Assembly: GCA_016932965.1 (NCBI GenBank)
Contig: JAFGBW010000238.1
Coordinates: 1-13,112 of the forward strand
Source of the DNA: Candidatus Auribacterota bacterium
GTDB taxonomy: Bacteria > Auribacterota > JAFGBW01
Length of the DNA: 13,112 nucleotides
Reading direction: 5' to 3'
Shown: piece after piece, positions 7,824 to 13,112 of the stretch
Layout: each line of letters opens with the position of its first letter
Position numbering within the stretch: the stretch's first letter is position 1
Made by a program: the position numbers and the translations under genes
Notes under the pieces: generated by a model
The model's database searches: none
Told to the model about the DNA's origin: nothing
Seen by the model: only the letters and a program-made list of their open reading frames with translations

Positions 7824-7852
7824 TTGTAATAATACTTTCAATCATTTATAAT
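7824..7852 (+). promoter_or_regulatory. Sigma70-type promoter of the pseudopilin operon
   Basis: A -35 box TTGTAA (7824-7829, 4 of 6 consensus positions), a 17-bp spacer and a perfect -10 box TATAAT (7847-7852) lie 46 nt before the first pilin-like start. Transcription should begin near 7859. It is in the 95-bp gap divergent from the TonB-like gene. No comparably good minus-strand promoter was identified. Confidence 0.65.
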
Positions 7853-7882
7853 TTTTTCTGGGAAGGATAAAGCATTTTAACT

Positions 7883-7889
7883 GAGAGGG
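7883..7889 (+). promoter_or_regulatory. Shine-Dalgarno site supporting a GTG start
   Basis: GAGAGGG ends 9 nt before the GTG at 7899. It supports that non-ATG start over the internal ATG at 7923, which would delete the prepilin leader. Confidence 0.75.
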
Positions 7890-7898
7890 TTTCACCCC

Positions 7899-8405
7899 GT
7901 GCAGAATCATTTAAATAAGGGCATGACTTTTCTTGAAGTTGTGATGGTGCTCCTGATCATGGGGATCTTGTCAGTTTTGGTTCTTCCCAAGATCACTTCA
8001 ACGGAACATTATTCTTTGTTTGTCGGTTCCCGTCTTGTCAGGGATGATATCCGTTATGCAGTGGATTACAGCACGCATACCGGCAAAACAGTCAAAATCG
8101 TTTTCAGCGTGCCGGAAAATTTTTATGAACTCATGGAGAAAAATCCTGACGGATCCTGGGATTATCTTAAAAGGCCTGCTATGGATGAGGAATATATCGT
8201 TGAATTGGGCACAGGGGCCTATAAGGATATCGTGCTGACGGACGTCGACATCAATGGAATGGATGAGCTGCTCATCAATTCCCAAGGGGTTCCTTTGGAC
8301 AAAAATCTCATTCCTTTGCAGCCGGGCGGAAACGCTTTCATCACCTTGAACACCCGGAAAAACATTCAAATCACGCCGGTCACGGCTTTAGTGAGGATGG
8401 AATAA
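7899..8405 (+). CDS. Prepilin-like protein, FimT/GspH type
   Basis: A 168-aa class III prepilin with an 8-residue leader ending in KG. The mature N-terminus is MTFLE, with the conserved Glu at +5, then a hydrophobic helix to about residue 30. A prepilin peptidase would cleave after Gly8 and methylate the new N-terminus. The soluble part is beta-rich and has a late segment VTALVRM consistent with a GspH/FimT-type minor pseudopilin. Its position as first of four fits the GspH-I-J-K or FimT-PilV-W-X order. The GTG start is set by the strong ribosome site. The stop overlaps the next start by one base (TAATG), implying coupled translation. The subtype assignment rests mainly on gene order. Confidence 0.85.
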   Translation: MQNHLNKGMTFLEVVMVLLIMGILSVLVLPKITSTEHYSLFVGSRLVRDDIRYAVDYSTHTGKTVKIVFSVPENFYELMEKNPDGSWDYLKRPAMDEEYIVELGTGAYKDIVLTDVDINGMDELLINSQGVPLDKNLIPLQPGGNAFITLNTRKNIQITPVTALVRME

Positions 8406-8965
8406 TGAAAAAGGTCCGGCCGCAAAAAGGGTTCACCCTCATGGAATTACTGATCATGATCATCATTGCCGGAATGGCCATGCCGCCTTTGGTTGCACTT
8501 TTAATCCTCATCAATCAGGAATCCACCACGATCATCCCGTACGTGGAGCCCAGCGTTTTAGCTATTCAGCTGATGGAGGAGATCAAGGGAAAGAAATGGG
8601 ACGAAAACTGGATCGGCGGGAAACTGGAAGATGCGGATAAAACCTCGCCTGGTTCACTGGGCGCTGATTCCGGAGAATCGACCCGCACTTTGTATGATGA
8701 CATGGATGATTACATCAATATTAATCCCATTCCGCAGGATATCCACGGTAATAATCTCCCCCAATATCAGGATTACCGGGTCACCGTGGGTGTTTATTAC
8801 GTCAGGGGACTGGGCACGACATTGCCCCTGAATCCGGGCAGTTTTGATTTTTCCTCCGTTGATACGACGAATCCGCCCGTTTCCAATTATAAGAGAATAG
8901 ATGTGACTATCACAAAAAACAGTCAGGTGGTTTACCGTGTCTCAACCGTTGCATGCAATTACTAA
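8405..8965 (+). CDS. Prepilin-like protein, PilV/GspI type
   Basis: A 186-aa prepilin with a 9-residue basic leader MKKVRPQKG, then FTLME with Glu at +5 and a hydrophobic helix up to about residue 35. The following LAIQLMEEIKGKKWDEN segment, just after the helix, resembles the helical extension seen in PilV/GspI minor pilins. The remainder is Asp/Asn-rich and ends in beta-type sequence (YKRIDVTITKNSQVVYRVSTV). GAGGA at 8393-8397 gives a 7-nt spacing to the ATG. It should assemble into the tip complex that primes a pilus or pseudopilus. An inverted-repeat element follows directly after the stop. Confidence 0.82.
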   Translation: MKKVRPQKGFTLMELLIMIIIAGMAMPPLVALLILINQESTTIIPYVEPSVLAIQLMEEIKGKKWDENWIGGKLEDADKTSPGSLGADSGESTRTLYDDMDDYININPIPQDIHGNNLPQYQDYRVTVGVYYVRGLGTTLPLNPGSFDFSSVDTTNPPVSNYKRIDVTITKNSQVVYRVSTVACNY

Positions 8966-9062
8966 AGAATTGAGGATTGAGAATTGAGAATTAAGAATGG
9001 AGGATGTTTCAAGATAAGCTGATTCAGCATAATTCATAATTTTTAATTCTCAATTCTTAATT
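8966..9062. repeat. Intergenic inverted-repeat element inside the pseudopilin operon
   Basis: The arm GAATTGAGAATTAAGAAT (8981-8998) pairs with the complement at 9039-9056, 17 of 18 positions matching. Between them is a small perfect palindrome GCTGATTCAGC (9018-9028). A tandem flavour is visible at the left end (GAATTGAGGATTGAGAATTG). Bases 8976-9000 are identical over 25 nt to 12883-12907, and AGAATGGAGGATG also occurs at 10554-10566. It almost fills the gap between the second and third pilin-like genes. In RNA it could form a long AU-rich hairpin, but whether it affects expression is unknown. Confidence 0.85.
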
Positions 9063-9067
9063 TTTAC

Positions 9068-9637
9068 ATGGATGAGATAAAGAATGGTATTAAAATGAAA
9101 AAACACAAGAAATCAATTAAGTCATTATTAAATAGATCCCGCGGCTTTTCTTTTTTTGAGATGATCATGACGGTGGTGATTTTGGGGATCACGGCGACCA
9201 TGTTTACGGACGCGCTGGTGAACGCGGTGAAGACGTTCACCTTGTTCGACGACAGGAAGGAAAGCGTGTTCATGATTGATTTCGGCATAAACAGGATATT
9301 GAAGGACTGCCGCTACATTAAAAGGGGATATATCTCTTACGCTTCTCATGACCGTCTTGATTTTGAAGACGCTTACGGACGCCATCTTTCCTTTCGCCTG
9401 ACTGGTTCCAACCTGGAGATGAGCATGGATAACGGAGTGAATTATTTTGTGCTGGCTCAATACATTTCCAGCTTGACCATTTCCTATTACACCAAGACGA
9501 ATGTGCAGCTGGCGGACCCGGTGCCTTTGGCCAATCTGGGGGACATCCACTGGATTGAGATCAGGTTGGACGGCCGCCCTGAGATTTTGAATTATAAAAG
9601 TATCATGCAGGTTTTCCCCAGGGAGATGTTCAGGTGA
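9068..9637 (+). CDS. Prepilin-like protein, PilW/GspJ type
   Basis: A 189-aa prepilin. The leader is unusually long from ATG 9068 (26 residues, ending NRSRG). The internal ATG at 9095 would give a 17-residue leader and may be the true start; neither has a clear ribosome site. The cleavage motif is RG-FSFFE with Glu at +5, followed by the helix MIMTVVILGITATMFTDALV. The beta-rich soluble part (DRLDFED, LSFRLTGSNLEMSMDNG, ISSLTISYYTK, IHWIEIRLDG) fits the PilW/GspJ family. It ends with the stop overlapping the next GTG start by 4 nt. Its role would be a minor pseudopilin of the tip complex. Confidence 0.82.
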   Translation: MDEIKNGIKMKKHKKSIKSLLNRSRGFSFFEMIMTVVILGITATMFTDALVNAVKTFTLFDDRKESVFMIDFGINRILKDCRYIKRGYISYASHDRLDFEDAYGRHLSFRLTGSNLEMSMDNGVNYFVLAQYISSLTISYYTKTNVQLADPVPLANLGDIHWIEIRLDGRPEILNYKSIMQVFPREMFR

Positions 9638-10536
9638 ATAGGAAACGGATTTTTTCATCCAAAGCGGTCAGGAAAAAAGCAGGGGTATCGCTTCTTTTGG
9701 CCGTGCTGCTGATTGTGATTTTAGGGATCATCCTGGGAAGTCTTGCGACTTTAGGCCGGTCGGCCATTTTATCCAAGCAGGCCATGATCGTGACGGATGA
9801 TGTTTTTTTCGTGGCTGAATCGGGCATTGAAACGGGCATCAGCTGGCTGACGAATCTGGACACGGATAAAAACTGGTACAACAACGCCGATACCAATGGG
9901 GTTCCTCAGCCCCGGTTTCAGTTCAATCTTGAGCCGGATGAACTGGCCGAAGTCAGTGTGAAATATCCAGCAACGCTTTTAAAAACCGATGTGACTTATC
10001 CGGGAACGGTCAGCTATCTGGAAGTCTATTTCGTGGACTGTTTCATGGAAGACGGCCAGATCTCTCCGGGAGAGAACTTTTATGTTTTGATCGGTTCGGA
10101 CCTGATCAAAATCAGCAATTATGATTCAGCGTTGAACCGTTTGTTCATTGATCCGGTCCTGCCGGTCGTGTTCAGCCATTACAGCGGTGAGACGGTTTTT
10201 CCCCTGGCTGTTTTATCAAGCGGGTTGAGCACCTCCGATATCACGATTCCGGTGCAAAATACCCGCGGATTTTTAAAGGCAGGAACCATCAAGCTGTTTC
10301 ATGCCGTGAGCGGCGTTTTCGAATACATTCGTTATACCGGGAAAACTGCCTCCAGCTTCACCGGATGCGTCCGGGGATCCAATAATACGACTCCTTTAGC
10401 GCCGACAGCCGCGGAAGCTGCCTCCGGTGTCTGGCGGATCATTTCCGTGGAATACGAAGGAACGCTTGTTGCAAAAGGAACGAGAAAGAACCTCGGCAAG
10501 ACGTTGGAAGTCACTGTGCAGTATAAAAAATGGTGA
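9634..10536 (+). CDS. PilX/GspK-like minor pilin with repeated C-terminal module
   Basis: A 300-aa protein that starts at GTG 9634, 8 nt after AGGGAG, inside the stop of the previous gene. It has a 17-residue basic leader ending AG, then VSLLLAVLLIVILGIILG. There is no Glu at +5, as is usual for the GspK/PilX tip component. AESGIETG (61-68) after the helix is the typical PilX/GspK signature. Residues about 196-267 form a beta-rich module (ITIPVQNTRGF...AGTIKLF...EYIRYTGKT...FTGCVRG), of a kind also seen in phage-tail and adhesin-like proteins. Residues about 155-190 look like a degenerate first copy. The module may give the pilus tip a surface or binding role, but that is inference. Confidence 0.82.
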   Translation: MNRKRIFSSKAVRKKAGVSLLLAVLLIVILGIILGSLATLGRSAILSKQAMIVTDDVFFVAESGIETGISWLTNLDTDKNWYNNADTNGVPQPRFQFNLEPDELAEVSVKYPATLLKTDVTYPGTVSYLEVYFVDCFMEDGQISPGENFYVLIGSDLIKISNYDSALNRLFIDPVLPVVFSHYSGETVFPLAVLSSGLSTSDITIPVQNTRGFLKAGTIKLFHAVSGVFEYIRYTGKTASSFTGCVRGSNNTTPLAPTAAEAASGVWRIISVEYEGTLVAKGTRKNLGKTLEVTVQYKKW

Positions 10537-10540
10537 TGGG

Positions 10541-10676
10541 TTTTTTATAATTGAGAATGGAGGATGGTTGTTGATTTTTGGTTGTTAGTTGAAAAGATGC
10601 CGAGCGGAGCGGGATACTATTATCTCTGTGTCCTCTGTGGTGAAAATGATTTCTCATTCCCAATTCCACTCTCCTC
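10541..10676. repeat. Intergenic composite repeat element
   Basis: This fills the gap between the last pilin-like gene and pdxJ. It starts TTTTTTATAATTGAGAAT (10541-10558), an 18-nt exact match to 12874-12891. AATTGAGAATG (10549-10559) is inverted at 10655-10665 with one mismatch. The middle holds a CTCTGTGTCCTCTGTGGTGAAAA stretch (about 10624-10646), related to the right arm of the element at 4149-4179. So this copy combines both modules. The gap lies between convergent genes. Confidence 0.8.
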
Positions 10677-10701
10677 TTTCATGGTGAATATACAGAAGTA
10701 G

Positions 10702-11427
10702 TCAGGAATTGGCTTGATTCATCAGAGCCAGCATGTCTCTGACGGCCTGTTCGAGTCCGACCATCACGGCCCGTGAGATAATGGAGTGGCCGATGTTCAA
10801 TTCCTGAAGTCCCGGCAGGGAAAGGATGTCTCGCACATTGGTGTAGTTCAATCCGTGGCCGGCGTTAACGTTGAGACCCAGTTTGAGGGCATAGGAGGCC
10901 GCATTTTTCAGTTTTTCCAGCTCCTTATTCCTGTTTTCGGATGTGGCGGCATTGGCGTAATCGCCGGTATGGAGCTCAATGAATTCAGCGCCGCTTTTGG
11001 CGGAGGCTTCCACCTGCTCTTTGACGGGATTGATGAAAAGTGAAACCAGGATTCTTTCCTTTTTAAATTGTTTAGTTGCCTGACGGATCCTGGGAAGGTT
11101 CTCAATGACATCCAAACCGCCTTCCGTGGTCAGTTCTTTTCTTTTTTCAGGAACCAGCGTAACAGAACGGGGTTTGATCTTCAGGGCAAAACGGATGATT
11201 TCTGAAGACAAGGCCATCTCTAAATTGAGAGGCAAAAGGACATGCTCTTTAATGGAGGCGACATCCTGAGGCTGAATATGACGGCGGTCTTCACGCAAAT
11301 GTACCGTGATGGAGTGGGCAAGAGCCTTTTCGCAGATAAAAGCCGCTTCCAAAGGGTTAGGTTCTTTTCCTCCTCTGGCCTGGCGAATGGTGGCGACGTG
11401 ATCGATATTGACGCCCAGTTTAATCAT
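10702..11427 (-). CDS. pdxJ: Pyridoxine 5'-phosphate synthase
   Basis: PdxJ condenses 1-deoxyxylulose 5-phosphate with 3-amino-1-hydroxyacetone 1-phosphate to give pyridoxine 5'-phosphate, the last ring-forming step of the DXP-dependent vitamin B6 route. It is a cytosolic TIM-barrel enzyme. The 241-aa length is normal. Motifs are VNIDHVATIRQARGG (6-20), HLREDRRHI (43-51), LNLEMA with Glu70, LVPEKR (92-97), IELHTGDYA, NAGHGLNY with His191, and NIGHSIISRA. His43, Glu70 and His191 align with the E. coli catalytic residues His45, Glu72 and His193. The start overlaps the end of glmM by 8 nt, so translation is probably coupled. acpS, a frequent next gene, is not downstream. Confidence 0.97.
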   Translation of the reverse strand: MIKLGVNIDHVATIRQARGGKEPNPLEAAFICEKALAHSITVHLREDRRHIQPQDVASIKEHVLLPLNLEMALSSEIIRFALKIKPRSVTLVPEKRKELTTEGGLDVIENLPRIRQATKQFKKERILVSLFINPVKEQVEASAKSGAEFIELHTGDYANAATSENRNKELEKLKNAASYALKLGLNVNAGHGLNYTNVRDILSLPGLQELNIGHSIISRAVMVGLEQAVRDMLALMNQANS

Positions 11428-12787
11428 GATCCCCGGTTCCGTTGAGGTGTTTTTTCAGAGCCTTGACCAGATTGTGTGTCAAATCCTTCATGTTCAATTC
11501 CTCCCGGGATTCGATCATGACGCGGACCATGGGTTCGGTCCCGGAGTAACGCAAAACGATCCTGCCCGAGGAACCCAGTTGTTTGGCAATGAGATTTTTT
11601 TCCTTCACGATTTCCGGGATTTCTTCCAGGGGGGTTTTTTCCGAAACGCGTATGTTCTGGATGTACTGGGGGAATTTTTTGAGGACTTTGGCGAGTGTTG
11701 AGAGTTTTTGTTGCTTGGCCACCATCACGCGGGCGATCTGCAGCGCCGTGATCAGACCGTCTCCGGTGGAGGTGAATTCGTGAAAAATGATATGTCCTGA
11801 AGATTCCCCCCCTAAAAGGATTTCCTGCTGTGTCATGGCTTCAATCACGTAGCGGTCCCCGACATTGGTTGAGATGACTCCGATCTGATGCTGTTTTAAT
11901 GTCTCTTCCAGTCCCATATTCGACATGACGGTGGTCACGACCGCGTTCATACCGGGGTTGATTTCCTTCAGATACAGGGCGCAAACAGCCAGCATGTGGT
12001 CTCCGTCCAGGATTTCTCCGTTTTCCGCAACGGCGATCACGCGGTCCGCATCGCCGTCAAAGGCGAATCCGATATCCGATTTGGTTTCCTTGACCAGCAT
12101 GGCGAGGTTTTCAGGATAAAGTGAACCGCAATGATGATTGATATTGGTCCCGTTGGGTTCGTTTCCAATGACAATGAGTTCCGCGCCCAGTTCCCGGAAG
12201 ACATAAGGGGCCACTTTGTAAACGGCGCCGTGCGCACAATCGATGACGATCTTTAATTTTTCGAATGTGAGTCCGCGGGGGAGGGAATTTTTGACGAATT
12301 CCACGTACCGGCCAGCCGCGTCATCAATGCGGTAAGCCTTGCCGATGGAGTCGGCCGTGGGACGAATCGAATCGATGGCCCCGGAAAAGAACAAATCCTC
12401 GATTTTGTCTTCCATTTCATCCGGAAGTTTGTACCCGGTGTGGGAAAAAAATTTGATGCCGTTGTATTCGTAAGGGTTATGGGACGCGGAAATCACGATC
12501 CCGGCGTCGGCGCGCAGAGACCTCGTGATGAACGCAATGGCCGGTGTGGGCAAGGGTCCAACCAGCATGACATCGTCCCCCATGGAGCAGATTCCGGCGA
12601 CAAGCGCGTTTTCAAGCATGTAACCGGAAAGACGGGTGTCCTTGCCGATGACAAACCGGTGCCGTCTCGCGTCCTGTTTGAACACATGGGCGGCCGCTCT
12701 TCCCAATTTAAGGGCGGTTTCCGCTGTCATGGGCTCTGAGTTCGCAATCCCCCGTATTCCATCTGTTCCGAATAATTTTCTTGCCAT
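11420..12787 (-). CDS. glmM: Phosphoglucosamine mutase
   Basis: GlmM interconverts glucosamine 6-phosphate and glucosamine 1-phosphate, feeding UDP-GlcNAc for peptidoglycan and LPS. It is cytosolic and belongs to the alpha-D-phosphohexomutase family. The 455-aa length is normal. Landmarks are KLFGTDGIRGIAN (4-16), the catalytic loop SASHNP with the phospho-accepting Ser102 (same number as E. coli), the Mg loop DGDADR (244-249), the sugar-binding GGESSGH (326-332), and the phosphate-binding loop RYSGTEPMVRV (413-423). AAGG lies 6 nt before ATG 12787, and a good promoter lies just upstream. It is the first gene of a two-gene operon with pdxJ. Confidence 0.97.
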   Translation of the reverse strand: MARKLFGTDGIRGIANSEPMTAETALKLGRAAAHVFKQDARRHRFVIGKDTRLSGYMLENALVAGICSMGDDVMLVGPLPTPAIAFITRSLRADAGIVISASHNPYEYNGIKFFSHTGYKLPDEMEDKIEDLFFSGAIDSIRPTADSIGKAYRIDDAAGRYVEFVKNSLPRGLTFEKLKIVIDCAHGAVYKVAPYVFRELGAELIVIGNEPNGTNINHHCGSLYPENLAMLVKETKSDIGFAFDGDADRVIAVAENGEILDGDHMLAVCALYLKEINPGMNAVVTTVMSNMGLEETLKQHQIGVISTNVGDRYVIEAMTQQEILLGGESSGHIIFHEFTSTGDGLITALQIARVMVAKQQKLSTLAKVLKKFPQYIQNIRVSEKTPLEEIPEIVKEKNLIAKQLGSSGRIVLRYSGTEPMVRVMIESREELNMKDLTHNLVKALKKHLNGTGDHD

Positions 12788-12813
12788 AAGTTGCCTTAAT
12801 CAGAAAGGAAAAG

Positions 12814-12842
12814 AATATATTAAATTCAAATGCAGTTGTCCA
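12814..12842 (-). promoter_or_regulatory. Sigma70-type promoter of glmM-pdxJ
   Basis: Reading on the minus strand, a -35 box TGGACA (plus-strand 12837-12842, 5 of 6 positions), a 17-bp spacer and a -10 box TATATT (12814-12819, 5 of 6) place the transcript start near 12807, about 20 nt before the glmM ATG. Confidence 0.65.
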
Positions 12843-12873
12843 AATTTTTTATGGATAGCGGCATGGGAATACA

Positions 12874-13063
12874 TTTTTTATAATTGAGAATTGAGAATTA
12901 AGAATGGGGAATGGGAAGGGAAGGAGAAGAGTTATGAGTTGTGAATAGTGGATGGTTGGTAGTGAATAGAGAATGGTTAGCGGCGAATGTGTCAAATCTA
13001 TCCTGTCTAAAAAATTATCTTCCCATTCCTCCGTGCTTTGTAGTGAAGATCATTCCCCATCCG
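12874..13063. repeat. Intergenic composite repeat element upstream of glmM
   Basis: This covers most of the 325-base gene-free end of the window. Its left boundary TTTTTTATAATTGAGAAT matches 10541-10558, and 12883-12907 is identical to 8976-9000. Two perfect inverted pairs are present: ATGGGGAATG (12904-12913) with 13051-13060, and GGAATGGGAAG (12908-12918) with 13019-13029. It also carries GTTATGAGTTGTGAA (12931-12945), related to the interior of the 4012-4179 element, and a degenerate TCCTCCGTGCTTTGTAGTGA module (about 13027-13046). The bases after it (13064-13112) hold no recognisable gene. GGATAGGAG near 13092 may be a ribosome site for a gene beyond the window. Confidence 0.8.
12941..12982 (+). 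repeat. Two-copy imperfect 21-bp tandem repeat
   Basis: GTGAATAGTGGATGGTTGGTA (12941-12961) is followed by a related unit at 12962-12982 beginning GTGAATAGAGAATGGTTAG. It lies inside the larger repeat element and explains part of its interior. Confidence 0.6.
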
Positions 13064-13112
13064 GTTTCATGCAAAAAAACTGAATTTTGTTGGATAGGAG
13101 CAAGCAGGACGA

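Noticed and set aside
7998-8369. 123-codon minus-strand frame inside the first pilin-like gene
   Set aside because: Lies wholly antisense to a gene with clear prepilin motifs and ribosome site.
8966-9000. Short tandem GAATTGAG-like repeats as a possible CRISPR array
   Set aside because: Units are under 10 bases with no spacers and no cas genes; it is part of the intergenic repeat element.
10522-10549. Perfect 9-bp TATAAAAAA/TTTTTTATA inverted pair around the PilX-like stop codon as a terminator
   Set aside because: The stem is entirely A:T with a 10-nt loop. The right half is the conserved boundary of the repeat family, so the pairing may be coincidental.

Overview
This window looks like a chromosomal segment of a Gram-negative (diderm) bacterium. 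A TonB-type energy transducer, a type IV pilus/type II secretion pseudopilin cluster and a GlmM–PdxJ pair all point that way. The short EF-Ts (193 aa) and the mixed gene content would fit an uncultured lineage such as Omnitrophota or a related PVC or deltaproteobacterial-type group. That placement is an inference, and the sequence alone does not settle it. No transposase, phage, CRISPR, tRNA or rRNA gene was seen.

Layout. (1) 1-2142, plus strand: the translation operon rpsB (5' end outside the window), tsf and pyrH. The gene that commonly follows pyrH, frr, is absent. In its place is a small exported protein with MORN/YwqK-like repeats (2174-2719). (2) 2785-3939: a membrane-anchored calcineurin-like phosphoesterase. 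(3) 4236-7016: a large SNF2-family helicase/ATPase. (4) 6991-7803, minus strand: a TonB-like protein whose 3' end overlaps that of the SNF2 gene. (5) 7899-10536, plus strand: four minor-pilin-like genes in FimT/GspH, PilV/GspI, PilW/GspJ and PilX/GspK order, read from a well-formed sigma70-type promoter divergent from the TonB-like gene. (6) 10702-12787, minus strand: glmM then pdxJ, overlapping by 8 nt, behind a second well-formed promoter.

The most unusual feature is in the gaps. Of the five intergenic gaps longer than 90 bases, four hold members of one modular repeat family, near 4012-4179, 8966-9062, 10541-10676 and 12874-13063. They mix shared modules: an AT-rich GAATTGAGAATTAAGAATGG module, a CTCCGTGTCCTCCGTGGTRAAA module and a GTTATGAGTTGTGAG module. 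They are arranged as imperfect inverted repeats. Two copies share an exact 25-base match and two share an exact 18-base boundary. One copy lies inside the pseudopilin operon, and a fragment lies at the pyrH/MORN-gene junction, where frr would be expected. They look like non-autonomous, REP/MITE-like elements.

The genes themselves are mostly recognisable families: ribosome and elongation factor, UMP kinase, peptidoglycan/LPS precursor synthesis (GlmM), vitamin B6 synthesis (PdxJ) and envelope/pilus machinery. No convincingly new enzyme system was found.
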